From Lunularia cruciata (Eukaryota > Streptophyta > Marchantiopsida > Lunulariales > Lunulariaceae), in NCBI GenBank assembly GCA_948567375.1, contig OX419758.1, positions 28,463,001-28,527,000 of the forward strand: a stretch of 64,000 nt of DNA. Direction: 5' to 3'. The position numbers and the translations under genes are program-made. The notes under the pieces were generated by a model. That model had not been told where the DNA came from and did no database searches. It saw nothing but the letters and a program-made list of their open reading frames with translations. Below, one piece after another: positions 48,101 to 58,631 of the stretch; position 1 is the first letter of the stretch; each line of letters begins with the position of its first letter.

Positions 48101-49994
48101 TTCTTTTAATCATGAGTACCAATACTACATAGTCCAACAAACAGATCGATGTAAAGGTCATAGCGATGCAAAAACGTGTAAAGATAGGAGCGAAAGACAA
48201 TGCTATGTTAATTTTTAATGCATAACTATGCTCAAATCAATTAAGTTTATCATCACACGTTAAGCGGAGCTAAGACGCCAGTGCTACCGAGATCCTGTAG
48301 CTACTACATAATAATACAAACAGGTCGCTGCATAGAGCTGCATTAACGTCAGATAGGAGCGAAAGACAATGCTGTATTCATTTTCATTGCTTGCATACGC
48401 TCAAATGAACTATGCTTATCATCACACGTTAAGCGAAGCTAAGACACCACTGCTGCCGGTTGCATGCCGGAGCTATACCGAGTGCATGACGTCCGGTGCA
48501 GAGAAGAGCGAGAGACAATGCTATGCTGAATTTAATGGCACACGTGCGCTCAATTTCCTATTGTCACAACACATGTCATGAGAAGCTTGTGGGGAACCAG
48601 AGATTTCAGGGCTATACAGTGAGAGGCTTATGCCAGATTCGTAACGTCAGTTAGGAGCGAAAGATGATGCCATGATCGTTTGCAAGGTATTATTATCCTC
48701 AAATAAACTATGCTTACAATCACGTAACGCAGGACATATATTTTCACTTGAGAGCTGAGGACACAAACGGGGGATTAGTTCTCTAAATCGATTAAGTATC
48801 TGAAAACAGTCTGTAAGATCACAAGGTGTTCTGAGTAACGCCAGTGAAGGCGTGAGACTAGGACATTCATTATTTCCCTTCCGGACCACCAGAGTTGCTT
48901 TCACGCACTCAATGAGGGTGCGTGAAAGAGAAGTGATAAACGAGGTGCGTAGAGATATGTAAATTTCGCAGAGTACCTCCATGAAGCTTTTGTACACGGC
49001 AACATAAACTCGTTGGGCGTCAGGGTGTTGTTGATCCAGGCCAAGCTCTTTCGCAACAATCTCTTGCCCGAAATGCTGTTCATCGACAAATGAAAGCGTT
49101 AAACATGAGGAACCATCCCGTGTGTAAGGAACTTCTGCTGGAAAATGTCTACAACTACCAAATGTAGACATGCAATGCTTCCGGGTGAAGACAAAAGGAC
49201 TAAAGACATCCAATATTTTATTTTTTGTGTTTCTATACAATCCAGACGGATGTCCTGTGAACTTACTTACAACAAAGCGAAACGAACCGAAAGCCAAAAC
49301 CGAAATTAGGTTTGGCAGTACCTTGTACACAAGACCGGCACTGCTGAGCTTTGTATTGAAGCCATGGCCAAAAACTTGATAGAAACCTCGCTGGTGGTGA
49401 TCGTAACGGTCGGTTTCTGGGTCATATATGCCTCCGACATCCAGGACCGCATCCAATGTGTCAAGAATCTGCAGAGCAAGCGGTCAGTGTTGAGAGTGCA
49501 GCGGAACGTCAAACCCGGTAGTTTAAAGAAGATGCTTGTTGTCCGGAACTAGTATGAATGAGACCTAGGTAGTTTAATGAATCAAACATACAGGGAGAAG
49601 AAATCAAAATCAAAAGCTTGTATCTCGGACAACGTACCTTTTGATCTCTTGTGCGCACAATCTCCGCGCCAGAGTATTTCTCCGTCAAACGAATCATATA
49701 ACACCCGAGCGCTTCGTCGCAATGGAAGGTACCATTATGGGTGCCAACCCGCTTTTCTTGCTTCCTCTTCAAGCTCGAGGCAGTAGCGTTGATAGCGGAG
49801 GTGGCGAAATTCGCCACCGGATCCAACACCTGCGTCACCCCCATCGCCACTCGGCTCCTGAACAACGGACCTCCCCGTAATAGATTCAACGACCACGAAA
49901 CCAAAGGCGGCTTGGGCGACGGCTGCGACCCTGTGGCCTGTAAAACCAAGAGGCTTTGGCGAGCGCAGGCACAGACGAACTCTCGAGACCACAT
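45126..49994 (-). CDS. MYG1: MYG1 family exonuclease, seven exons
   Basis: Exons on the minus strand: 49994-49638, 49468-49322, 49075-48977, 46491-46303, 46109-45990, 45796-45725 and 45362-45126. All introns are GT-AG, the sum is 1221 bp, and the frame is open (406 residues). MYG1 (UPF0160) proteins are DHH-like 3'-5' RNA exonucleases of mitochondria and nucleolus. Key motifs are present: THNGTFHCDE (85-94), DVGG (129-132), DHHQ (142-145), VDNG (206-209) and the C-terminal HMSGFIGG. The first ATG gives about 80 residues before the domain, rich in Arg, Ser and Leu with few acids, which fits a mitochondrial presequence. Met51 is a possible second start without most of it. Intron 3 (46492-48976) is by far the largest and hosts the snoRNA-like array. 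No damage is seen. Confidence 0.92.
46574..46667 (-). ncRNA. Box C/D snoRNA-like unit 1
   Basis: C box ATGATGA (46658-46652) and D box CTGA (46585-46582), enclosed by a perfect 7-bp terminal stem (GCATGAC at 46667-46661 with GTCATGC at 46580-46574). It has the same orientation as MYG1 and lies inside its intron 3. The guide before D reads TTGTCTTTCACTCCTAT, with one change relative to units 4 and 8. This is the unit nearest the intron's 3' end. Confidence 0.65.
46863..46935 (-). ncRNA. Box C/D snoRNA-like unit 2, degenerate
   Basis: Same family; C box ATGATGG (46929-46923) and D box CTCA (46871-46868) each carry one change. The middle is shortened. It is probably not functional. Confidence 0.35.
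47011..47096 (-). ncRNA. Box C/D snoRNA-like unit 3
   Basis: D box CTGA (47014-47011) and the 25S-matching guide are intact. The C box reads GTGATAT (47096-47090), which departs from the consensus at its last two bases. Confidence 0.45.
47158..47251 (-). ncRNA. Box C/D snoRNA-like unit 4
   Basis: C box GTGATGA (47242-47236), D box CTGA (47169-47166) and an 8-bp terminal stem with one mismatch and one G-U pair. Both guide stretches match unit 8. The central GTGAAAATGA could act as C'. Confidence 0.65.
47331..47404 (-). ncRNA. Box C/D snoRNA-like unit 5, degenerate
   Basis: C box CTGATGA (47404-47398) and D box TTGA (47334-47331); the guide is mutated at several places. Confidence 0.35.
47466..47546 (-). 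ncRNA. Box C/D snoRNA-like unit 6
   Basis: C box GTGATGA (47540-47534) and D box CTGA (47473-47470) are intact, with a short CTAC/GTAG stem. The guide before D differs at two positions, one of which would break pairing with 25S rRNA. Confidence 0.5.
48178..48262 (-). ncRNA. Box C/D snoRNA-like unit 7, D box lost
   Basis: C box GTGATGA (48256-48250) and the guide are intact, but the D box position reads CTTT. The downstream spacer is shared with unit 8 ('agctaagacgccagtgct'). Confidence 0.4.
48343..48432 (-). ncRNA. Box C/D snoRNA-like unit 8, best conserved
   Basis: C box GTGATGA (48425-48419), D box CTGA (48352-48349) and a perfect 6-bp terminal stem (TTAACG at 48432-48427 with CGTTAA at 48348-48343). 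The guide before D, GTCTTTCGCTCCTAT, can pair with 25S rRNA ATAGGGGCGAAAGAC (one G-U). A second guide, GCATAGTTCA, can pair with 25S TGAACTATGC. The stem differs from unit 1 yet stays paired, which supports a real RNA fold. Confidence 0.7.
48498..48568 (-). ncRNA. Box C/D snoRNA-like unit 9, degenerate
   Basis: Only the guide region (GTCTCTCGCTCTT) and overall spacing remain; C and D boxes are changed. Confidence 0.3.
48645..48725 (-). ncRNA. Box C/D snoRNA-like unit 10
   Basis: D box CTGA (48650-48647) and part of the guide (CTTTCGCTCCTAA) are kept; the C box is changed to GTGATTG (48723-48717). It is the unit nearest the intron's 5' end. An unrelated perfect 11-bp hairpin (48898-48908 with 48918-48928) lies between it and exon 3. 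Confidence 0.35.
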
Positions 49995-51679
49995 CAAGCC
50001 CTCAGGAGCCCGAGAGGTCTGTCGGTCTTGGACATCTGCTTCGGAGAGGGGTTTTTCTAGGGTTTTGTTTACAAGAGGAGAGTTCGTTGCCCTATGTCAA
50101 CCGCGACGTCTGGCTACAGTTCCTTAAGCTTTCGACTGCGAATGTCAACTTGTACATGTGACCGTTCAAGGTTCGGATTCTTCCGCTCCTGCGAGATCTT
50201 TCAATTGAACTGTGGTGGCCTTCAGTTTTCCACAAACAACCTTAACTTTTGTCAAGGATTTGGAGGAAAAGAATACTCCCTAGTATCCTTCTATCATTTA
50301 TGGATCCATTTCAGGGCAGCTTTATTCTGAAAAGTCTTTTCCATCTATCTAGGTTTAGTTTAAGAACTACTTGTTTGTTTCTCGAGTAACACATATAGCT
50401 GTGTGTGAGGACCTGAGATGACGTACAAAAACTGGAGGACTCCATCAACATCTTTGCAAGAAATGCCTAGTTGTATAAGAGAGTCCGCACCTTGTATCAA
50501 ATTTCTGTCATAGATCAAGAAGGCTTGGCAAACAATGGGGGTTTGAGAAACAACAATTTAAGAGTAGAGTTGAAATTCACAGGTGGAGGAGTAGTTACTT
50601 GTAAGTTTGATGGGTATCCACTCGGCGCGTCGTAAACTTTTGTATGCACTTTTATATATGTGACCAGTAGCTTTTTCCGGGTGTTCAAGTAAATATTAAT
50701 CATTTGACTTGAACATTAATCAAGCATGATAGGAGCATTCGAGAGTCTCTTAGTGAGAAAAGTAGCACGAAGAAGGAAACTCGAGTTGCAAATAAAAAAC
50801 ACACTAATCAAACAATTGGAGTTGGGATTTTCATCGCTTACGGAGAGAAGACAATTGTGGTACGGTAGTTTTGGCAAGTTGAGAGAAATCTTTTTGGAGC
50901 AAGCAAATCTTAGTGCTTTGCAATCTTAAGCACCCCCTTCACAAAGAGAATTGAATTGTAATGCAATAAATTTTGGCAAGATGAGAGAAATTTTTGAGCA
51001 AACTGAGCTTAGCTTAGTAGAGTTGAATTCATTGGACCAAAACTACTTGAGTGCAAGAGGGTCAATTTCACATTCAAGGATTAAAATTTATGACAAAAAT
51101 AAAGTTGAATTGATTTACTGAAAAATCTCAAAACGGAATTTATCTTTAAAATTATTGACGGAAAAAAATTATTGCAAGTGTGTGAATCTTACATCTGAAT
51201 GTTCAAACTATGATGATTGATGCTCTTGCATTTGGGATTGCTTATCACTAAATTGAACACTTGGGATTCACTAAATTGAACCCTCGAATCTCGAATGACA
51301 CTCTTCCTCTTGCACCCAAAATTCAAGAAATTAAACAATTAAATGTGAGATTGAAAATCTCACACTCAAGTGTTTACCTTATGACAAAATAGAGTTAAAT
51401 TTGTTGACAAATATTTCTTGAGTGCAAGAAGCACAATCTCCAGATGTTCAATTTAGACATGATGAGGAGGGTGAGTGAGAATCTCTTTAAATAAATATTG
51501 AGAACTTTAGGTTTCTTCTCTTGTGTAATACAACACATGTAATAAAGACATTGCTATCTCTTGTTAGTGTGTACTGTATACTTTTTAAATAATTTGAGGT
51601 ACCTTGAGGTACCACCTCACCTACATATCTATTATATGACATTCCCATCTCTTGTTAGTGATCATGGTGCTTAGTAAAA
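49995..51679. other. Spacer upstream of MYG1
   Basis: The MYG1 promoter must begin here. The sequence next to the gene (50000-50300) is GC-richer and turns AT-rich after about 50700. No reading frame on either strand has recognisable content. Around 51595-51615 a short direct repeat (GAGGTACCTT / GAGGTACCAC) is visible. Confidence 0.5.
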
Positions 51680-51955
51680 GTCCAAGGAGAGAAATAAAAG
51701 GATGGAAGACTGAAGTGAAAGATTGCATTGGGACTCTTGAATAAGGTAAATTCCAAATGTTTAGCATGAGCTTGAGTTTTGGTATTTATGAAAAACATAC
51801 AAGGTTCTTCCTAAAGGCTGCCTTCTTAGAGTGCAAGCTAATCAGGAAGCTTCTCAAGAATTTTCTTTCTAGAAAGAAGTTGCCTACTTGACATGCAAGC
51901 TAAGCTTGTCAAGAAACTTCCCAGGAAGTTTTCTTCTAGAAGCCACCTATCGTGC
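51680..51955 (-). repeat. Chromovirus LTR fragment, inverted
   Basis: The reverse complement follows 7110-7340 of the chromovirus LTR (GAA/TTC-rich stretch, 'ctcatgctaggcatttgg', 'ccttggtcttgg' side). Both ends are missing. Confidence 0.7.
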
Positions 51956-52049
51956 ATATATACACTACATAACATACATCACTATCAATATCACACACTA
52001 TAGAAGCACAACTCACACATAAGTCATACATGGATTCTAAAGTGCCACA
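51956..52049 (-). repeat. Gypsy M LTR start fragment
   Basis: Minus-strand TGTGGCACTTTAG at 52049 opens a second LTR copy directly behind 52050-52603; cut at 51956 by the chromovirus LTR fragment. Confidence 0.75.
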
Positions 52050-52603
52050 ATAATCAATTTATTTCAACCCAAATCACACTCAATTAGATTAGTACTTGAT
52101 CTATCACTCAACAATCTACCAATAACTAGGTACTAATTACAATCAAGCCACACTCACTCTAGCTAGGAGACTTTGGGTGATGCTCATTGACCTTTGTCCA
52201 CCATAGCCAAGAACTAGAAGGCTCAACATCATAACAATGAGCTCTTTGGAGATGCATTTCAAAAGCATACCCCATGATCTTGACCTAGGTCTCCAACCCT
52301 AATGGTCCCGTTGATGGCACACCCAATGTTGTGAATGATGCAAGTGACGGTGAGCCCCACCATGTAGTCAATACTGGAACATGAAATCTGACCGTCAACT
52401 AGTAGTCTATGAGTAATTGCCAAAATATCTTTGACTACCAACACTACTACTCTAGAGTCCAAGCAATCTAGGTGCAATACTACAAATGATATGACAATTA
52501 CCGTGCGTATATACATTGCTACACAACATACATTGTTGTCAACATCACACACTATACAAGCACAACTCACACATAAGTCATACATGGATTCTAAAGTGCC
52601 ATA
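52050..52603 (-). repeat. Gypsy M copy 2 3' LTR, truncated
   Basis: Starts at 52603 (TATGGCAC, one change from TGTGGCAC) and follows the 5' LTR of copy 1 from its first bases to a point equivalent to about 55135. The remaining roughly 900 bp of LTR are absent. Confidence 0.8.
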
Positions 52604-54688
52604 ATTACCCCCTAGCTAGCGGTTAGGTCCCTCTAACTCCACATAGCCATTTACTCCAAAGTATATAGTATACCTCCAAATAGCTATCTACTCCAAGTAT
52701 AAGGCAAAAGATTAGGAAGTCGGTGTTATTGAGCCCTATTGTTAGTTGCTTATTTGTAATCTATACTATATAAAGGATGAACTAGCTATAAGTCAAGTAC
52801 ATCTAGGACATAACTATTATCCTTGAGGAACCACCATGAGAGGAGGAGTAAAATATGCCATATGCCATCCTCTCAAATAGCTATCACAAATTAACACAGT
52901 AGCAACTCCACCAGAAGAGCCGCATATCATACACCACAAGCTTGCCCGTATAAGTGACAAGCTTGAGTCCATAGTACCATCAATGTTTGGGAGATGGCAT
53001 GGCACACAATTGTGACATGATCCTTCCAAACAACACCATCCTTGTGTCCTTCCAACACAAGGATTTTAGAAGGCAAAACCTCATCCACTCTCAAGATAGT
53101 GCGGCCCATAGTAACATCAAGTGTCATCAATGTTATCTACTATAGATATACATAGTCACCTAGATGAAATCAATGGATTGAGGATCTATAACCTCTTTCC
53201 TCAAATGGTAGCATAGCGTAAGGTATCCCTATGCTAAGCAATTGCCAAGTTCTCAAAGGCCATCAATATCACTCTCTAAAAGATCTTTGCCCATTAAGAA
53301 CATGCGCTCATCCATATATCTAGATCATCCAAGTCCAACACTACAATAACATCTTCACAAATGGCTACAAGTAAATTTGGATCTTGTCCATAGAGTAGAA
53401 AGTAAAGAGAGAAGGATGCTTACAACTAAACTGATAGCCCATGGCCAACCAAGATAACTAGAGATCCCAATCTCTCATCTGGACTCTTTGCAAACCATAC
53501 TTCTACAATCCTCTCTTCACCATCTAAACCACTTTCTTTGCTAAGCCATCTACCTTAGGGTGATCTTGGGAGATAGTATAATGATTGATCAAAGCCTTTG
53601 TTACACAAGACTTGAAACTTCCCCAAGAACTATGTACCCTAATCAATCAAAACCTCAATTGGTCCACCAAAATGACTAAGAACCCAATCCAAGAATGAGT
53701 AAGTTGTCCCTTCATTGGACTTGTCAAGAGGTGCCACCAACTCAATCCACTTGGAGAAGTGCTCCACCATAACCAAAACATACCAATGATATCTCACAAT
53801 CAATGGTAAAGGTCTAGCAAAGTCCAAACTCCAACAATAACCCAACCCCATGATAGGTAATGGGTGTAACTATGGCGTGTGAGCATTAAATAATGCTCTA
53901 ACTTGGTCCACCAAGCACCACCACTTGTTTCACAAACCACACATCTGGCAACACATTATTGTACATTGGTCTACATACCATGCCACCAATAATGACTCTA
54001 GAGTAAGCTATATGTCCGCTTTACTCCAAAATGTCCTAGCTCCTCATGAGCATGACAGACTAATTGTGGTCTCTAAGATGAAAGTAGTACTATTTGCACT
54101 CTACCATCCTCCCATACATGAAGAATGTATTTGCCATCCAATTTGAACCATTTGGCTTACTAAAGAAAATGGTCTCTCTCCTTGACCTTAATTGTGCCAC
54201 CCATAATACCAATGTAAAGATAATCCATCACTAAGACATCATCATGAATGTCTGGCTGAATTGTGCCACTATCTCCACTCTTTGGATCTATGACCTCAAT
54301 AACTCCCCATGTATGTGTTGAGAGAGATACCACCAAAGCCTTAGAAAATATGCAAAAAGGTAGTTGCATGCCAACGTAGCACCATCTCCTCATCTATCTC
54401 ACCATACCAATGTGCTCCAATTTGATCTTGCTAGCTAGGACATGGGTTTCTACTCAACCCATCTGCATTATGGTTCACCACTCCAAGTTTGTGAATAACC
54501 ATGAAATCATACTTGTGTAAAATCAGAGCCCATTGTGTAAGCTTCCCTAAAAGCTTGTCAGACTCCATCAACCACTTCAATGGTTGATGATCAGTGATGA
54601 TAGTAGAGGGTTACCAAATAGGTAACATAAAAATGTGTTATTGCCCATATTGCGGTTAAGCACTCTCTCTCATATGAACTATACTTTG
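52604..54688 (-). pseudogene. Gypsy M copy 2: RNase H end, integrase, PHD finger
   Basis: Minus-strand partial copy of 61880-63926. The RNase H end with THHQPLKWL-like sequence lies near 54590-54400. The linker (GVIEVIDPKSGDSG) is at 54393-54160. The integrase core (GLGYCWSLDFARPLP to LSHFGGPIEVL) is at 53851-53639. The PHD finger is near 52925-52790 (CMICGS, ICDSYLRGWHM). Several zinc ligands are damaged, but the last Cys of the PHD finger, lost in copy 1, is kept here. The element is cut at 54688, where copy 1's LTR begins, so the region encoding the methyltransferase is missing from this copy. Confidence 0.8.
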
Positions 54689-56060
54689 TCACGCCATTTG
54701 TAGTTCCGCATCTAGATGCTCAAACCCTGGAGTTCCAGTGATGGTAGTTAGAGTTATTCTAGCAGTTTCTCAGGGACTACTTTCCGACGGTTAGATTTCG
54801 TGTTTGGGGTACTGACTTCACGGTGGGGCCCACCGTCACTTTGCACCGTTTGCACCGTTGAGTGTGCCGTCAGCGGGACCGTTAGGGTTTCAGGGCTAGC
54901 TCGAGTCTAGGGGGTATAGTTTCGAAGTGATTTCTAGAGAGCTCACTTCTCTGATGTTGAGCCTTCGAGTTCCTGGCTATGGTGGACAAAGGCCGGTGAG
55001 TGTCACTTGGATTCTCTATGCTTGAGTGGGTGTGGCTTGACTGTAATCAGTGCCGAGTTGTTGGTAGTTTATAGAGTGACAGATAAAGTACTGATCTGAG
55101 TTGAGTTGAGTTGAGAGTGTTAAGCAATCTGATTACATCAAAGAAGTGAAGTTAGGGGGAAATCGGGTGCAGGAACGTTGAGTGTTGGTGGTATCTCCAA
55201 GCTCGGTAGATCGTGGTAACTCGATTCAAGTTTTGTGTTTCCCTAGTGTGCAGAAGCTCGTTCAAGTGATTCAAATTTGGCAATTAGGCAGACGGTGTGC
55301 GGAAGCGCTGGCTAAATTTTGAGCAAAGAAGGAGCAATTTTCGAGCAGTGTTGTGATTTTGAGCTCAGGAGTGAAGGCAGGACCAATTTGCTGCAAGTTT
55401 GGCTCAGAAAGTGAAATTGAAGGTGGAGTTGGAAAGCTCTTCTCATGAAATTGTGATTTGGAAAAACCCGTTTTGTCAATTTGGCTCGAGTGGAAAGTTA
55501 GCGGGGGATTTGGCAGACATCCATCTTTAGGGTTTACGTCAGATTTTATGTCAGATTTTGGGCCAGAATTGGAGGAGTTTCGCTGTTTGGCCAGATTTGG
55601 AGAAGTTTTGCTAGTTTGGAGGAGTTTCATAGATTTGGAGAAGTTTTGCCAATTTTGGAGGAGGGTTGAAGTGGCAACAAGAAAAGCCTCATTTGGCTGA
55701 ATTTCGGCGTTTCGAGGCTTTGAGGCATAGGGCTGTGGGCTATGAGAGGCTACGAAGGCCTAGAAGGGCCAACAAGCCAGCTTGCTGGTGTGAGGCTAGC
55801 TAGTTTAGTATAGATCTTGGTCATTGGTTGGCAAAATCTGCCTTTCTTGCTAGATTGTGCGCATCAGGGTTTGACCCCTAGATCTCTTGTTCCTAGACTG
55901 GTGCCCTAGCCAACTGGTCCACCCTCACTTGTTGTCATAGTGACTGTGCCATTGTTATCTATACACATGTAGCTTTGGCTAAGAGAGGCAGTTTGATCCC
56001 ATTCTTGGTGATCCTGGTAGCTTAGGACTTAGATACGAACTACTCTTATGTCAAATGCCA
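54689..56060 (+). repeat. Gypsy M copy 1 5' LTR, left end lost
   Basis: Matches 52480-52050 in reverse complement. The right end is set at TGCCA (56056-56060), two bases before a primer-site-like TGG. The first 120 or so bases of the LTR are missing at the head-to-head junction with copy 2. The full LTR would be about 1.5 kb, unusually long. No gene seen inside. Confidence 0.65.
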
Positions 56061-56062
56061 AA

Positions 56063-56075
56063 TGGTGGCAGAGTC
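56063..56075 (+). other. Likely tRNA primer-binding site
   Basis: TGGTGGCAGAGTC begins with the TGG complementary to tRNA CCA and stands two bases after the LTR end. The tRNA was not identified; it is not the usual initiator-Met type. Confidence 0.45.
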
Positions 56076-56424
56076 AGTCCCGTGTTGTGTTATGAGATGG
56101 AGGGTTTTCGTTTAGATTTCTTGTGATTGGATCCCCTCCATTCTCTGCTTCTTGTTTGTGCACCACGTTTGTGTGAGGTGCCCTGACTTTTGAGCGTTGG
56201 TGCTCTGGTGTGCTCTCGGTGGTGAGGCTGGAGTGATGACCAGTCAGACTACCTTTGTTTCTCTCCGGTGAGGCAGGAAGTGATGACCTGCAGACCGTGA
56301 GAGTGCGTGTTATGATGGCAGGTTACAGATTGCCCTTCCCCTAGTGTAGTTATCTCGGTAGAGTTACATTAGTGGGTGGTGTTGAATTGGTGTTGGCACT
56401 TGGTGGGGTGCTTGCGGTTGCGAC
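56076..56424 (+). other. Gypsy M leader
   Basis: Untranslated region between the primer site and gag. No supported reading frame or structure. Confidence 0.5.
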
Positions 56425-58353
56425 TTGGTGGTTCGGGTTTGCTGTTGCAGTTACGTGGTCACAACGGAGTTCTTTGGAGATTCTAGAGGAGTTAGCCCTG
56501 CAGTACGTAGTAGGTTTACTCGGAGTGGTGCTCGGTATAAGCCTGTATCTCAGGTTTCAGTGAGGGAGGAGATTGACTCTGAGTTGGAGTTCGACACAGG
56601 AGCTGATTCAGTTGAGAGTGCACTTGGTGTGTTCGCACCGTTGTTGTGGGACATGGACAAGATTTATGGGGCCTCCAAAGGCCCTAGGTATTACTCTGGT
56701 ACAGTGGGTACCATTGAGTTGGATGACTTCATCCAGGAGTTCGATAGTTGGTGTGATCTGCAGCAGATGCGGAACCCGACTTTGTTCACACCCTTCATGG
56801 CATGGAAAGGGTTGTTTCAGCACTTGGAAGGTCCACCGATGGATGATTACCATGAGTTCAGGAAAGCTCATTTGGAGGAGATTGAGTTATGGAGACAGTA
56901 TTGGTCTCCACACTATGTCTCCATCACTTCAGGCTCGATGGCCAGGAGTAGATCGGCTGTACCTACGAGTTCTAGCTCGAGTAGTGTGGGTGGAGCTAGT
57001 GGAGGTGCACTAGCTGGAGATAGTGCTACTACGAGTGGAGGTACCGCTGCAGGAGGTGGTGTGGTACCGGGGTTTAACCCCATGGTTGAGTTCTTCCTAT
57101 GATTGAGGCAGAACTACCAGGGAGTGCGGACTGACAAGCTGAGGAGCTTGTAGGAGTTCCAGCGGAAGGCTAGAGAGAGCCTATGCGAGGCATATACTCG
57201 CATGAGGCGGCTGATCAGTTTCACTCAGGGAGTTACTAAGGCCCAGGCAGTCCAGTTTTGGTATGGGATACTAGACAGGGAGTTGCAACATAGAGTTCGT
57301 GATGCTACGTTGTTGCAGGCTACTTCGCCCACTTTGGCAGTAGTCTTTGGTTTGGCTGAGCGTATTGAGCTCAACATGGTGGAGGAGAGAGTGGTGACAG
57401 CTGGATTTGGTAGAGAGACCTCATCCACGGTTGTGACTTCTTCTAGAGTGCAGCAGAGTGCACCACGCCCAATTGGTTTTCAAGGACAGGGTGGACAGCC
57501 CAGATCCTATGGAGCGAGTGGAGAGCCTAGTGGAGTTAGACCCTTACCCTCATTTTTGGGTCAGTAGCAGCCAGTGAGTGGTGGTGTTGCTTGTTGGACT
57601 TGTGGTGGACCTCACCATAGGAGAGAGTGTACTCAAGGCAGCAGACCTGATACCTCTGGTGCATCACAGCCAGCACAGAGGCAGTGTGAGCATTGCCACA
57701 GATTTGGTCACACTAGTGACCGGTGTTTTGACCTACACCCGGAGTTACGGAGTGGTAGGGCTACTATGGCAGGTAGTAGAGGAGCTCCAGTTCATGGAGG
57801 ACGAGGTGGTAGAGGTGGTGGTAGAGGATCTACACCTAGTAGGGATGCAGTACCTGCCCTTACTTCTGACACAGCTATGGCTACTTGGATTGAGCAGTTG
57901 GAGCTGAGATTGGCTAGTATGGCTATTGCTCAGAGGAGATCAGATTCGGGTGCTGAGGCTTCCACCTCATATGCTGGTGATAGAGATGCTTTGGACTTCA
58001 TGTGCGGAGCAGCACAGGTGGATGCATCTGCAGCAGTGACTAGGAGTGCAGTACGTGCTCCAGAGCCTAGAGGAGCATCAGTGGAGTTGGACCCACAGAG
58101 AGGAGAGGTTGGGAGACAGGTCAGACTTCCCCAGTCTTTCACGCTATCTGAGGCATTGCAGACGACATCCATGGTTCCTAGACGTCCCAGTGCAGGTGTG
58201 GTAGGTGGTGATGGAGTACCTGATGGAGTGCCTGCTAGTCAGCCACCTGCTACTACACAGACTGAGTCTAGCATGATGTTGGGGGCGGCTCAGCTGATTA
58301 TGCGACATCCTTTATTTTCAACCAGTGACATGTTTACATTGGGAGTTGACTAG
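56425..58353 (+). pseudogene. Gypsy M gag with two zinc knuckles
   Basis: One frame with three in-frame stops (near 57100, 57151 and 57568). A capsid-like region (about 56640-57400) has FIQEFDSWCDL and the helical FWYGILDRELQHRVRD. Ser/Gly-rich linkers follow. Knuckles are at 57592-57630 (CWTCGGPHHRREC) and 57685-57726 (CEHCHRFGHTSDRC, classic CX2CX4HX4C), then a Gly/Arg-rich RNA-binding tail. Gag ends at a TAG (58351-58353). Pol lies in a different frame, so a frameshift is needed in an intact element. The true ATG is uncertain. Confidence 0.75.
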
Positions 58354-58631
58354 CCCCAGTGTTCCGGTTGGCTGCCACGTTGTGTGAGAGTAGGGATGGT
58401 GCAGTTCCTACTACTAGAGTAGAGGTGGTTGGTAGTGGAGCTGACTTGGTTGAGGAGCATGGGATCCGTTCAGCGACCAGTGGTTTATGGCAGGCAGCAA
58501 CGGCTAGACTGGAGGAGTTGCCAGCTAGACTGGCCTTTGAGAGAGCACGGTTTACACCTGGTGTTGTCCTATTGGATAACCAGAGGGGGATCTTTTGTTT
58601 AGTGGGACCTTCAAGGAAGGTCTATACACCA

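Noticed and set aside
46574-48725. Regularly spaced repeats that might be taken for a CRISPR array
   Set aside because: Units are diverged, spacing is irregular, and they lie in a eukaryotic intron with snoRNA boxes.
46574-48725. Fragments of 25S rRNA inserted in the intron
   Set aside because: The two rRNA-like stretches are in reversed order relative to rRNA, and the sequence between them is not ribosomal.
50094-50330. 78-residue open frame upstream of MYG1
   Set aside because: No motif, no relatives seen in the window, and composition gives no support for coding.
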